Below are positions 1-11,684 of a DNA stretch of 64,000 bases, piece after piece (position 1 is the first letter of the stretch; each line of letters begins with the position of its first letter). Position numbers and translations under genes: made by a program. The notes under the pieces were generated by a model that saw only the letters and a program-made list of their open reading frames with translations, did no database searches and was not told the origin of the DNA. The DNA is taken from positions 1 through 64,000 of the forward strand of contig CAJNYU010000278.1 of NCBI GenBank assembly GCA_905331475.1, written 5' to 3'. Source of the DNA: Rotaria socialis (lineage: Eukaryota > Rotifera > Eurotatoria > Philodinida > Philodinidae).

Positions 1-791
1 CCCTAATCGATAAGCCTGATTATAACATCTACATCAAAGATCCATCAATTACTTTCGTTAGATATTTCACTTCATAATTCATAATCGGTGCATAGCAACT
101 TGAACTTGGAAGTTTATTGAAGTTATTGCATAAAATCTCGAATTAGCTTACACGTGAATACATTTAAAATTAACGAAGTTAAATAACTTCACGCGTGAAA
201 ACAGGTGCAATTTCTCATGATATTTAACACGTTAGTAACTGTTAAAAAGTCATTAACGCATGAAAAATCGTGAAAAATTTAACGCATTTTCACGAGTTTG
301 TGAAAGATAACGAAACTTCATGCATTGTTTTTCATTAAACCTCGTTAATTTTGAAAATCAATTCGTTAGATGCCAATTTATTTTTACATGGGTTGGTACT
401 AAAATTAGTCTCGAACAAAATTGAAGTGTTTTATCTTAAACTAAACTTGAGTAGATAGTGGAGAACTTCACGAGCGGTCAATTAGAACATGATTCTTTTT
501 CTGAAATTATTATCAAATGAGAGAAAAAAGTAAAATATGAGAAGCTTTATAGGTTTCTACACTAACGTTCTGTACATAGATCATTGTATGCAATAGAAAA
601 TTAGATATTGACGAAGGTATGCTCGTGACATCAGAATTTTCACAAGTTTAGACATTATGGGTAGCTGCATAAGAAGGGTGCAGATGTAATGGGTCTCATC
701 GCTGATAATGCAATCACCTACAAGAGCTTTTTATACTTATTCAATTAAATAATTCCTTTTTTATTACTGTAAGCTCTTAAATACATACAAC
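1..791. other. upstream gene-free stretch
   Basis: AT-rich DNA with no open frame of note and no recognised repeat. It probably holds the promoter and 5' UTR of the ART/TPR gene that follows. Nothing else is seen. Confidence 0.5.
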
Positions 792-3164
792 ATGGATAAA
801 AAAAAATCATCCACAACTAGCAGCGTAACATCTGCAGAATACAGTACAAACGTGGTTTCAGCAGCATCAAAACAGGTCACTACTAGCACTACTGTTACAG
901 CTTCCTCAGAAGACTTTCGAGCACGACCAAGAAGAATCGTGCAAAATTTTCTTTTAGTATGGCTCGATGCCAATATTGACGAAAAAAAGGAAGATTTTCA
1001 AAAGTTACTGACAGAGCTTCGAAAGATTTTCGTGACAGTAGAACCATTTACTGACGTCGACCAATGTGTTGATTATCTAACAAGTGTAGATGATCAGAAA
1101 ATTTATTTAATTACTTCTCCGTTACTTGGTCAAACAACAGTGTCGCTTATACATGATATAGCTCAACTTGATACGATCTTTTTTTTCTGCTCAAACAAAG
1201 ATGAACACAAATTTTGGGCGAAAGAATGGGCGAAAGTGAGAGTCATTCACGACTCAATAGAGTCTATATGCATGCAATTAACAAAGGCGACACAATCATG
1301 CGACCACGATGCAATACCGATGAGTTTCATATCAATGCGACAAATATCAGAAGCAGCATCCACAGAACAAAATCTTGATCAATTACCGCCATCCTACATG
1401 TACTCGGTGATTTTCAAGGATATCATATTAGAAATCGATCATGATGACAACAAATCTGTGAATGCTTTAGTGAACTTTTGCCGAGAACAAAATATTTCTG
1501 AAATACAGATAAACTTATTACAGAGTAATTACCACGAGAAATCACCTATTTGGTGGTATACAAAACCAATGTTTCTCTATGGTATGCTTAATCGTGCCTT
1601 ACGAATGCTCGATATGAAAGTGATGATAAAATTAGGTTTTTTTATTCAAAGTCTGCATCTGCAGCTGGAACAATTACATCAAGCACAGTCGGCAAATTTT
1701 CAACAAGCTTTTACCGTCTATCGTGGTCAAGAACTCAGCCAAAAGGATTTTCAGAATCTACTAGATTCAAAAGGTGGTCTACTATCCTTTAACAACTTCT
1801 TATCCACTAGTAAGGAAAGAGAAGTGGCGACAATATTTGTTCAAGACACCCCAGAGACAAATCCAGATATTGTGGGTGTTATGTTTATTATGACAATAGA
1901 TCCAAGTAAAATATCAACTTCAATTACACCATTTGCTATTATTGGTGAACACAGTGTTATCCCGCAAGAACAAGAAATACTATTTACAATGCACACTGTT
2001 TTTCGTGTTGGTGAAATTAAACAGCCGGCTGAGAATAGTCGTCGTTGGGAAGTACAATTGACTATTACTGACGAGAGTGATCCACAACTGGCTGGTCTTA
2101 CCAATCGCATCAAACAGGAGATCGACGGCGAAGGATGGTATCGAATGGGCCAGTTAATGCTCAGAGGGGGTCATTTCGATCAAGCTGAGGAACTCTACAA
2201 TGAATTACTCGAGGATGCTTCTGATGATACTGAGAGGGTCCATATCTATCATCAGCTTGGGGTGATAAATTGTCATCAAGGTGAATACCAAAAAGCCGCC
2301 ACTTTCTACGAAAAATCACTCGAAATCAAGCGAAAAACGCTTCCAAAAGATGATGCTCCATTAGCGCCTACTTATAGTAACATCGGTCTAGTGTATAACA
2401 GCATGGGTGAATACTCGAGAGCACTGGAATATTATGAAAAATCATATAAAATCTTAGAAATATCTCTGCCTCCGAATCATCCCGATTTGGCTACTTCCTA
2501 CAACAACATCGGTAGTGTGTATGACAAAATGGGTGAATACTCGAAAGCACTCGAATATTACGAAAAATCACATAAAATCTTAGAAATATCTCTGCCTCCG
2601 AATCATCCCGATTTGGCTACTTCCTATAACAACATCGGTGGAATGCATAGCAGGATCGGTGAATACTCAAAAGCATTGGAATATTACGAAAAATCACATA
2701 AAATCTTGCAAATATCACTGCCTCCGAATCATCCCAATTTGGCTACTTCCTACAACAACATCGGTCTAGTGTATTACGGAATAGGTGAATACTCGAAAGC
2801 ACTGGAATATTACGAGACATCACTCAAAATAAGAGAAAAAGCTCTGCCTCCGAATCATCCCGATTTGGCTGCTTCGTACAACAACATCGGTTTAGTGTAT
2901 AGAGACGTGGGTGAATACTCGAAAGCATTGGAATATTACGAAAAATCACATCAAATCTTGGAAATATCACTGCCTCCGAATCATCCCGATTTGGCTACTT
3001 CGTACAACAACATCGGTCGATTATATGAAGAAATGTAAGAGTACTAAAAAGCGCTTCCACTTCTAGAAAAAGCACTTGGTATTTTTAGAACGTCACTTCC
3101 GCCAACACATCCGAATATTAAAGTCGTGATGAATGCTATAGCTGGTGTGAAAGAGAAGTTGTAA
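792..3164 (+). pseudogene. mono-ADP-ribosyltransferase + TPR repeat protein, 3' end interrupted by stops
   Basis: A single open frame of 748 codons runs to a TAA at 3036. The same frame carries a second TAA at 3045 and then continues, still with TPR-like sequence, to a natural-looking stop at 3162. Residues about 50-180 form an alpha/beta region that I do not assign. Residues about 195-415 look like a mono-ADP-ribosyltransferase with an R-S-E triad: R311 in VYRGQ, S338-T-S340, and E393-Q-E395. From residue 447 onward come about seven TPRs of 42 residues with kinesin-light-chain-type spacing; their DNA repeats every 126 bp almost unchanged. ART domains transfer ADP-ribose from NAD to protein side chains, and TPRs bind partners. 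The target is unknown, and there is no signal peptide or membrane segment. Losing about 40 terminal residues leaves the catalytic part whole, so a working truncated protein remains possible. Confidence 0.8.
2346..3035 (+). repeat. 126-bp coding tandem repeats (TPR units)
   Basis: Five or more 126-bp units each encode one 42-residue TPR. Each carries the same block around the peptide LPPNHPDLATSYNNIG. Many adjacent units differ at only a few bases, including silent ones, which suggests recent duplication or gene conversion. Confidence 0.85.
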
Positions 3165-3223
3165 ATGTTTATTTTCTCTAGTATTTACTCAAATAAATTG
3201 CTTTGATAACTGTTGATTATTTA

Positions 3224-3470
3224 CTGGTCGCGCGCGCGCGCGCGACCAGAAAGACCTGCCGTGCGTCCAGATACGGATACGCATAGAGCGAACCAAGCCG
3301 GATTGTTAAGGCAATGAACGTAGGTGCCCCGTACGTACGACGTCAGAGACCACACGCACATCATCCAGGCCTTCCCGAGTACTACACTAGGTCGCCGCAG
3401 CAGAGTAACACGAAGAATCTATCTGGGCCAAGCAACGAAGCCGCTCTGGCAGGCTGTCATATAAAAGAGG
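3224..3470. other. GC-rich patch starting with a 26-bp CG palindrome
   Basis: Positions 3224-3249 form a perfect palindrome: CTGGT, an alternating CG core, then ACCAG. About 220 bp of clearly GC-richer DNA follows, ending near 3470 where AT-rich sequence resumes sharply. It has no long open frame and no tRNA-type internal promoter that I recognise. It may be the remnant of a mobile element or of foreign DNA. Confidence 0.5.
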
Positions 3471-4199
3471 AATAATAAAAAGTAAAATAATACGAACCTC
3501 TCGTCGACGTATCATAGAAATGACAAAGTAAATAATTAAATAAGTATTATTCTGGAATATTATTTTATATCTAAAGTGGAAAAGAAGAAATTTTAATTGG
3601 TTAATATATGAACAAGATTATAAACAAGATACAAAATATGTAATTTATTTATATATTAGATACAAAAAAAAGATTGTTTATTTGAAAAATGGCATAAACT
3701 TATGCTTGATTGAATCGAAGATTAAGTTTCACAACAAAGCATCATATACCCATTTATACAGTTTAATTCTTAGCCATTGTTATAACCGTTCAAGAAAAAA
3801 GAAAAAGTAGAAGATCTAGAACAAAAAAAAGGAAAGAAGTAAATCTATAAAAAAAAATTTGATATAATAATAAATTTATCTTTCAATTCACCATTGCACA
3901 AGCCAAACAACAAACGAATAGTGAACAAGTATTCTAAACAAGAGAAGAAACAAAAATTGAATATATAGTTTATACAAGTCAGATAAACAATGCAGTGTAA
4001 CTTGTATAATTGTAACTTGTACCACTGAAATGAAAATAAAATGAAATAAAATAAAATTTTTGGAATACTTATCTATAGTTATTTTGTGTCGATTCCTGAG
4101 GATCAAAACGAACATATTCTAAACAGGAGAAGAAACAAAATAAAATATGTAGTACATATAAGTCAAATGAAAAGTTAATTATAACTTGCATCCCAAACC
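3471..4199. other. gene-free AT-rich stretch
   Basis: Very AT-rich DNA with A-runs. Two similar blocks, around 3925 and 4115, share a 'tattctaaacagagaagaaacaaa'-like motif (shown loosely, not exact). No coding signal is seen. Confidence 0.4.
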
Positions 4200-4930
4200 C
4201 AATTACATGCTATCTTAAGAGAAACAACAACGACCACTATGTAAGACGAGTCAAGTCACATGGTATTGTAGCGGTATTTACCGTTACGGCTCGCTTTATG
4301 TACTTTATCCTCTTCGCTGTATTCTATGTTTGTGCATTGACCTGATGAACTCTCATTGTTCTATTGCGTGACCGTTCCCTCTTTGTCTGTATCCGCTGAA
4401 GCGTGATCACTCTCGCGTATATAAGGGGATGTAACTAAAGGAAATGCACGACTAGAGATGTGCAGATGACACAATACACCATCATGCCGATGGGCATAGG
4501 CGACACTCTCTATGTTCGTCACAGGTATGCCATGAGAAATGAAAACGACCACTATCTAAGACCACCCCAATCACATGGTATGGCAAGAGAAACGACAACA
4601 ATCTCAGACCACCCCAATCATATGGTATTTCATGAGAAATGACAACGATCACTATCCAATACATTCACAACCACTTGGTATGTCGTGACGAATGAAACCC
4701 ACTAGTGCTTAAGACTCTCAGAACAACTTGGTATGTCATAAGGAATGAGAACGACCACTATTTAAGAGTTTCACTACCACTAGGTATATCGTGAAGAATG
4801 ACAAGGATTACTATTTAAGACTTCCCCAGGCACATGGTATCGCAAAAGAAATAACTGTCGCTACTATTCAAGAGCTCCCAGTCGCATGGTAAGTCATAAG
4901 TCATAAGAAACGAGAGCCGCTACTGTTTGA
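4200..4930. repeat. degenerate 53-bp tandem repeat (minisatellite), interrupted
   Basis: Units contain a shared core of the form CATGGTAT...GAGAAATGA..ACGACCACTAT.TAAGA. The GGTAT landmark recurs at about 4524, 4577, 4624, 4677, 4730, 4783, 4836 and 4888, so the spacing is 52-53 bp except for one 47-bp unit. A further unit lies at 4208-4265, separated by about 260 bp of unrelated DNA. Open frames across it are by-products of the repeat. Confidence 0.75.
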
Positions 4931-6086
4931 AATCAGCTAAGTGACTGTTGAGGACTGGCTTAGCATCGAGTCCGCGGGTGAAAAATAAAACCGCTATGAT
5001 CGAAGGCGGTCTGTGTATGATTTTCAGCCATGAAAAACGGATGTAGCCACAGTTGATGACTATGTGGGCAATGGTTGGCGTAATGCCAAATGAATCTTAG
5101 CAAAGGCGGTCTTAACAAAAAGCGGGTGTTCCGCCGAATTATCCATTTTTGGTTTGTTCTCGGAGGCAAATGGTTTCATTTGATTAGATCATGGCTATGC
5201 ATTTAATATCTGTGTCACGTTTAGAAAAGGACTCCGTGTTTTCCGTACTGCGTATCGTGGAACGTATGGAAATATTAAATCCATGAAAAATGTAATTGAA
5301 CTTAAGGAAAAGTAGCGTGCATATGTGGTCTATGTCTACGCATCTGCGGAATGTATGTTGAGTGTGATTATTATTGTAGTGTTCAATAGGCGTGCGCGAT
5401 CTGTAGTAGCGATGGTGTTTATGAAGTGGTTTGAGATAGGGTGCAACACGCCAGAATGGCATGGTAGTGTTCGTAGGTGCGAGGGGCAAATATGACGGCA
5501 GTGACAAAACATGTATGAAAAGGCCTTCCTTGTTCTACATTATTTCGCAATTTCTACTCAAGGTGAGTGGCTCTCATCGTTTTTGTGAGTTAAAACTAGT
5601 TGGTATGTTTAATATTCCGCCCGGAATACTGTTCGTTTCGATTCAAATCGAGCTCTCATTCTCTCTGGCCTCATGTCATTTTATGTTATTTTAATTTGAT
5701 GCTTATTTTTTGGTTTTGTTTTTGATTTCATCGAATTGTTGTTGGAGATGATCGAAGAGAAAGAAACATATGATATGTATGGGAATTTTTGATTTTAGTG
5801 AAGAAAAAAACAAGAAAAAATTTTAAGATTTAAAGAAGAAACTTGAACGTTGTTAAGGAATAGTTCTTTCAATATAGTTAACTTGCCTGAATGTGATGTG
5901 AAGAACTGTCAAATTTTTCAATGCAGTATATTCACAACTATACTATTCGAAACTTGAAAACATGATGAAAATATCAGTTCTTGTATTCAATATTGTATCT
6001 TTTAAATCGTCAGTGTCTAATCCGTTGTTTTCATAATTTGTCTCAACTTCATTTTTTCGAATCAAAAATTACTGAAAGTCTTACCA
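4931..6086. other. gene-free stretch of slightly raised GC
   Basis: The part at 4960-5560 is less AT-rich than its surroundings and contains two copies of an AAGGCGGTCT motif. Neither strand gives a convincing protein. I see no known element. Confidence 0.35.
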
Positions 6087-7337
6087 ATGAATAATATTGA
6101 TGAAAATTCAATACGCAAAAAGACTGTTGATGATTATCAAAAAAATAGTTTTAAAGAAAAGGAATTCTTAGAAAAAAAAGAACGTGATGGTAAAACAATG
6201 ACCCATATAGAAGAATACCTTACATTTAATTTTTTAAATAAAGAAGTTTCTTTGAATAAAACAATATTTTCATCTATTTGATATGTATTTATGTTGCTAT
6301 AATAAGAATGAGTTTGAAACACTGAAAGATCTTCTCAGAGAAAATGTTATGCACACTATGATTTGTTCTGTTGTTATGGATCTCTGACCTCTTTCATTGA
6401 TGAACTATTTTTATTATCACCGTGAACAAAACATTGAGCACGTCATTTTAACTTGCTTTACCTTTCCCAACCATGTATTTTTTCGTATTCTACACTACGA
6501 AAGGATCAATAAGTCATGAGGTGCTCAGCTTAACTTTATTGTTGTTCACTACTGATTTGTATATAAAATGAACGACCAAGTTGAAACATAAGATTATTTA
6601 TGATAAAATAAATATCACCTCTCTACTTCTGTTTTGAGCTAATAACTTTACAGTATTCGTTCAATTATTTTTGATTTTGACGCAAGAAACAGAAAAAATA
6701 TCAACGGATCGTATATTTGTCGACTATGCAATCTTATTTTACGACAACTATGTGAACATCGTCAATGTAAAACGTGTTGATCTCATTTGAATATGAAATG
6801 TTTTTCATCAAGGTGTATAATCACATGTACAACATGTCTTAAACAAACCCAGCGGTATCAATTTGTTTTCTGTAAAGATACTACCTGGTTATGAGAATGC
6901 CATATGATGTAAGGATTACGAAGTACAACAAATAGAACGTACTTTATAATATTTAATTCAATTACAATACACATGATGAACTATTATTTTAAGAGCATCT
7001 TAAAATTAAGTATCCTAATTCAATCTGTAGATTAAATGTGATACTTTTAGTAGGATGAAATAGTTGGTGGTGAAAATTTTAAAACTGCATTTTGTTCGAT
7101 TATCATTGTTATAACAATTATTAGATCAGCTTGAATAAGCGATCTGTTTAAGTTTGTCAAACACAATTCCCAGAATATTATGTGAATGATATTTATCAGC
7201 AAACAATTATTATAGTGATACAGTCAATCAAAGTTCGCATGTGCAAGAAATTTACGAAATGATAAATATTCTTGCTGATGAAATTCAAACATTAAATAGA
7301 GAACATTCTTCATTATTTCATTTAGATCGAAGTATTG
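6087..7337 (+). pseudogene. decayed TRAF/RING-like gene fragment
   Basis: Three pieces suggest a broken RING/TRAF-type gene. A short lysine-rich open frame begins at 6087. At 6718-6780 the frame reads CRLC, then CEHRQCKTC, ending in TGA; this is the spacing of a TRAF-type RING (CxxC ... CxHRxCxxC). The same frame resumes past the stop with further CxxC pairs up to about 6890. Finally 7200-7337 is an open, amphipathic coiled-coil-like exon bounded by a good acceptor (TTTATCAG) and donor (GTGAGT). No MATH domain is seen. The in-frame stops and missing parts argue for a relic. TRAF proteins are ubiquitin ligases or adaptors in immune-type signalling; that role is known for the family, not shown here. 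Confidence 0.4.
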
Positions 7338-8142
7338 GTGAGTAATCATTTAATTGATTTAAACGTCAGTGGCACAAAGATGGGAATGAAAACAGAACAA
7401 TTTTTTCTTCGTTGACAGAAGGCAGAAACGGTAAATATCCTATATTTCAAAAAGAATTGTATTCCAGAGGCATTTGAAGAGTGATAACTTGTCTTCTTTT
7501 CAAAATATGCAGTGAGTGAATCAACTGAAATCTGTTTTTTTATAAGTTTAAAATAAAGGTTTCATTTAATTATTCAAAATTACATCGAAACTACTTGATT
7601 GTGTTTAATCGCAGAAGAGACACTTTTTTTTTAAAATTACTATAATTGAAGCATAGATTTCATTTGACTCTCGACTAGGTCGATTGCTAAAAAGCAAGAG
7701 TTGAGAGCATCAGATTGATTTCTGTTTTCGGCAAGAGACAAATCGACCTGTGTTTGAATTGATTTACGTACATCCATACTAGTTGTAGCTTTTGTTCAAT
7801 GTTTTATAAGAAAGGTATGATTTTAAAAACAGTTTCTCTTCTTTAATTGACTGGTTGCAGTGATAATTAGTAATTCCTTGCTTTGGTTATATATCGAAAA
7901 AGTACATTCTTTTAGTATTTGTATGAGCTGAAAGGTTATTTATTATACTTCTACATTTAGGGGTACATTCTCCAACTCATTCTCTTTTATTTTCTCCATA
8001 AGTGTCAATAAAATTTCTTTTTGTTCTGAGAACCACAAAAAAAAGGTGCCAACGTAATGCGTTTTTAATTCTGATATTACGCCTACTTTCATTCAACTAA
8101 GCTTGTACACAACCCAATAATGTATTATAAAAAAACACGTTA
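7338..8142. other. gene-free stretch upstream of the b561 gene
   Basis: AT-rich DNA. A short imperfect hairpin lies near 7670-7710 (CTCTCGACT ... AGTTGAGAG). No exon is convincing. It may include the promoter of the downstream gene. Confidence 0.35.
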
Positions 8143-8973
8143 ATGGCGATGTCATTAGCCAGTAAAAAAGTTTCCTTGACAGTGAAAGCGCAGAAAATGT
8201 CGACAGCGACTGTCAATGGACGATCTCGGGAAGAAAAGCATATTCTAAAAAATGCCCATGGCACTGTTATGGTCATCGGCTGGATGATTTTCGCTTCTAC
8301 AGGTATATTATTTGCACGTTATGGACGTTCGTTACATATTGGCAATAAGCAAAAATTTCTCGGCGAATCAATTTGGTTTCAAGGTCACCGCTTTATTCTG
8401 TTTTTGGCGACCCTGGCTACACTGCTTGGCTTTTTACTTATTTTAGCTGAAGTTAACGGCGAATGGATAAAACTCAGAGAAGGACTCACCTTTGTGCATT
8501 CGGTGCTTGGTGGTATTATTGTATGCTGTGCGCTATTGCAAGTATCCATGGCACTATTTCGCTGCCATCCAGATAGTCCATTTCGTTTTGTCTATAACTG
8601 GTGTCATCGAGCAACTGGATTTTTGGCATTTTTACTCTCTGTCCCCACTATCTTTATTATAATAGTGAAATGGAAAGCCAACCGTGCCGGCCTGATAGTT
8701 ATTATGTCACTGTGGTCAGCTTGGGTCTTAATAATTGTTGTTCTATTAGAAATCGTTCGATTATACTTTTCAAGAATGTCACCAATTGCTTACTCTAAAG
8801 AGACTAGAGAATATGAATTGACCAATTCAAATTTACCACCAACTCTGATGTTACAACAAACTGAAGAAACTCATAATAGACTTCCCAACAATATAATACT
8901 CATGTTGTTTTTTGTGCATATGATTGTCGCTATTGCTTTATCCATTCCGCTTATTGTTCTTATTTGGAATTAG
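8143..8973 (+). CDS. cytochrome b561-domain membrane protein (FRRS1-like)
   Basis: An uninterrupted 276-residue frame. It has about six hydrophobic segments and the four histidines expected to bind two b hemes in the cytochrome b561 fold: H39 (KNAHG), H82 (FQGHRF), H119 (FVHSVLGG) and H155 (YNWCHR). The stretch from CHPDSPFR to the last His matches the ferric-chelate-reductase-1 / b561 family pattern. Such proteins move electrons across membranes, for example from ascorbate to ferric iron. The usual N-terminal reeler or DOMON domain of FRRS1 is absent: only about 38 polar, Lys-rich residues precede the first helix, and no upstream exon is evident. It could be a stand-alone b561 protein. An overlapping frame at 8601 is a shadow. 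Confidence 0.85.
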   Translation: MAMSLASKKVSLTVKAQKMSTATVNGRSREEKHILKNAHGTVMVIGWMIFASTGILFARYGRSLHIGNKQKFLGESIWFQGHRFILFLATLATLLGFLLILAEVNGEWIKLREGLTFVHSVLGGIIVCCALLQVSMALFRCHPDSPFRFVYNWCHRATGFLAFLLSVPTIFIIIVKWKANRAGLIVIMSLWSAWVLIIVVLLEIVRLYFSRMSPIAYSKETREYELTNSNLPPTLMLQQTEETHNRLPNNIILMLFFVHMIVAIALSIPLIVLIWN

Positions 8974-9002
8974 ATTGAAATATATGTTTTCCATTTGAGA
9001 AT

Positions 9003-9052
9003 TTGGGTGTGGGTGTGAAGTTTGTGTCCACTTACTTTGACACCCACGCCAG
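9003..9052. repeat. GTGGGTGTG hairpin-like telomere-type repeat
   Basis: A GGGTGTGGGTGTG arm is followed after a short spacer by a GACACCCAC arm, so the two can pair imperfectly. It resembles the TGTGGG telomere unit of bdelloids. It lies just 3' of the b561 gene, perhaps in its 3' UTR. Confidence 0.5.
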
Positions 9053-9908
9053 AGATCCTTCAAGATTTAATACTTGTGGGTAAGATGATCAAAAAAGATT
9101 AGTGAAATATTTAAGATAGAAATTACTACTCATTCCTTCTCTCTCAAACCGAAACAGATGATTGAATTAATGAGTTACCTACTACCTAATTAATTAGTTA
9201 ATTGATCAGTACAGTCCACAGTAGAAAAGATGTATCACAAAATCTCATCTTTATGCTAGCATAGTTCGTCACCGATATGCCGAAAGGGCTTCTCTTAATT
9301 AAGGAACGACGTAGTATTCCGCGCTGTATTTTCTAGTAAGTCTACCGAAATCAATCTTACAGTAAGTTGACAAATTACCAGAACAGTAACAAAAAGGGAG
9401 AACCGAGAAAGAGCTTCACATCTGCAAAGATGCGTCTGTTAGCACCATAGCTACATTAAGAAACCTTCCTAATCATTCTAGCAATCTATTTTACACATGT
9501 ATTTTACTTCATGGGCAAATACTAGAAAAGCTGAACTCACAATACAAAATACTACTTCCCCAAATTTTAGAGAAAATTTTGTTAACGCCATCTATTCTTT
9601 AACAGAAACTGTGAGTTTCGCTCTGTCTCTTGGTTTTTGTTTATTATTTTCATAGAATTTTCGAAAATTTATATTTAATATGAATTTCATCGTTAACAGA
9701 ATTGAAAGAAAAAAATATCAATTATTATTCGATGGATTATCATCCATTCATTGGTATTTCCATGTTTTGTTTTTGAAGTACTGTGATGATCAACAAGAAG
9801 TTGGAATATGAATATTTTTTTTCTATGCATACGTCAAAACGAAAATTAATTTAGAAAAAACCCTAAACTAGTTTCTATACTTTCATTGGATCAAAATCAA
9901 AAAAACGA
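9053..9908. other. gene-free stretch before the Maelstrom cluster
   Basis: AT-rich intergenic DNA with TTAATTA-type motifs near 9190. No exon or repeat is recognised. Confidence 0.35.
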
Positions 9909-11684
9909 ATGCCACCGAAGAAAAAACAAAATGTTAATAGAACAGGAATCTATTACTTGGCTGATGAACATCGAAAACTTTATCCAGCTTATTCTCGTAT
10001 GTCGATTCATGATTTAATTATACATCTATTACCTCATTGGCGTTCAATGACTCTTGTTGAAAGGAAACCCTATGAAGAGTATGCTGGAAAAAAAAGATAA
10101 TAATAAAATAAATAGCTGTTCATTTCTTATAGTTTAGCTAAACAACATAAACGTGCACGTATGCTAAACAATGAAAATGTTATAACACCTGTTATACCGT
10201 CTAGTGAAGAAGCATCATTTATTGAAAAAAATAGTAATGAAAATAAATTTTTGGATTCATTTTTTTCTAATGATCTTACTGATGTATTCAAACGAAATTT
10301 ATATTTTGTAACATTTCAAATTTTTTGTCGAGCCGACGATGAAGACGGAGGCGATTATTATCCAGCTGAAATATCGATTATGAAATATTCATTTTGTGAA
10401 AGTGTTAAACAAGAATATTTTACAATTATGAAACCAGAAAAATTCCCTATTGGCTACACTGGTACAGCAATTGATTTATCTCGTGAAACACATCAAATTC
10501 CACCATTTAATTTTATTGGTGCTAACGGAGATTATTCAAGAATATGGCAAGAAGTCAAACGAGTCATTGGTGGTTAGTACAATTAATTTTATAGAAACTT
10601 ATAAACTCGATAGTTACCCGAAATAAAGCATTTTAATTTTTTTATTGCATAGATTCGGTTGTCGATTCGTCGGCGACAGAGCCAATAATAATATTTTGTA
10701 ATGCATTCGAACGTGATCAAACAACTTATCTTCTTAATTGGCTTGTTTCAAAAGATGAACTCAATCGAAAAACATCATCAAAACCATTATTTCGTATTTT
10801 TTCATTTGAAGCTTTAGTTGCTGCCATACTTCGTCGTCTTGGTTTCGGTGATTATGCTCATCAAAGTGTTCGAGAACAACTGCGTCGGCCTGTTTATACA
10901 ATACAAGTTAAAGAACGATGTGTTTATCATGATTCATTAGCAATACAATATTGTTGTCGTGCTATTAATCACGGTTTTAGTCTTTTTCTTGATGGATTTG
11001 TTCGTCAGCGCTTTATTCAATCATTTTCTCAACATGTTCAAGCCGAATCTATTGATAAAAACTTGATAAAATCATTACCAACGAATAATTGTATGGATGA
11101 CGTTCAATCCATCAGTAATGTATCAGTGCCAACAGCAGTTGATTCGATTAGTTCAACATTTATTGAAAAACAAAATAAATTAAGTGTTCTAACACAGCCA
11201 GAAATCGTAAAAGAATTATTTGTTTCGGATTTCTTTGGTTTACATTTGTATCTTGTAGACAAATCAATCGAAACCAATTAAATTAGGAGCAGTAGGCTCC
11301 AATGTTTTTGTACAATCATCATCGACTGATCAACAAATTAGTAATGTTGCAACAAACAACAAAGTAATATTGACTTACATTAAAAATCGAAACTGAAGAA
11401 TAATTTTCTTTTTTTCCCCGTAGTTATCGATATGGTCAAAATTAAGAGTAGGACCTCCGATTGAACTTGATTGTCGTTGGCCAATATCTTCCTTACATAA
11501 AAACATTACAAATGATGAAGATCAATTTATAATGCCTGGTCGTGGTATTAAGAAAACAGTCAGATATGCATCGACAATAAATAGTAATGATTCAGATCGT
11601 TATGTGTTTGTGAATAGTATTGGTCGTGGTCGTCGTAGTAATCTCATCTATCCGGCGCCTAGTCTTTCTCATGTTATGCAATAA
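9909..11684 (+). CDS. MAEL: Maelstrom-like protein, copy 1
   Basis: Five exons were read by eye: 9909-10078, 10133-10572, 10653-11237, 11287-11363 and 11424-11684, giving 510 residues. Phases agree at every junction. The donor of exon 2 may instead be 3 nt upstream. An N-terminal HMG-box-like segment (MPPKKKQ ... PYEEY) is followed by the Maelstrom domain: DDEDGGDYYPAEI, GYTG, THQIPPF and the E-H-C cluster in ERCVYHDSL...YCC. The tail is rich in Gly/Arg. Maelstrom is a germline factor of the piRNA pathway in animals; its domain is RNase H-like with a metal-binding EHHC core. A paralogue follows 220 bp downstream on the same strand. Confidence 0.85.

Noticed and set aside
3888..4115. 75-codon minus-strand frame
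   Set aside because: Leu/Phe/Ile-rich translation of AT-rich DNA, with no domain, no splice partner and no sensible start context.
4361..4664. Overlapping short frames on both strands
   Set aside because: They follow the 53-bp tandem repeat and change with its unit boundaries, so they are repeat by-products.
5184..5507. 107-codon minus-strand frame
   Set aside because: His/Thr/Asn-rich composition without family pattern. The region has no supporting splice sites.
8601..8798. Frame inside the b561 gene
   Set aside because: A different frame of the clear b561 coding sequence.
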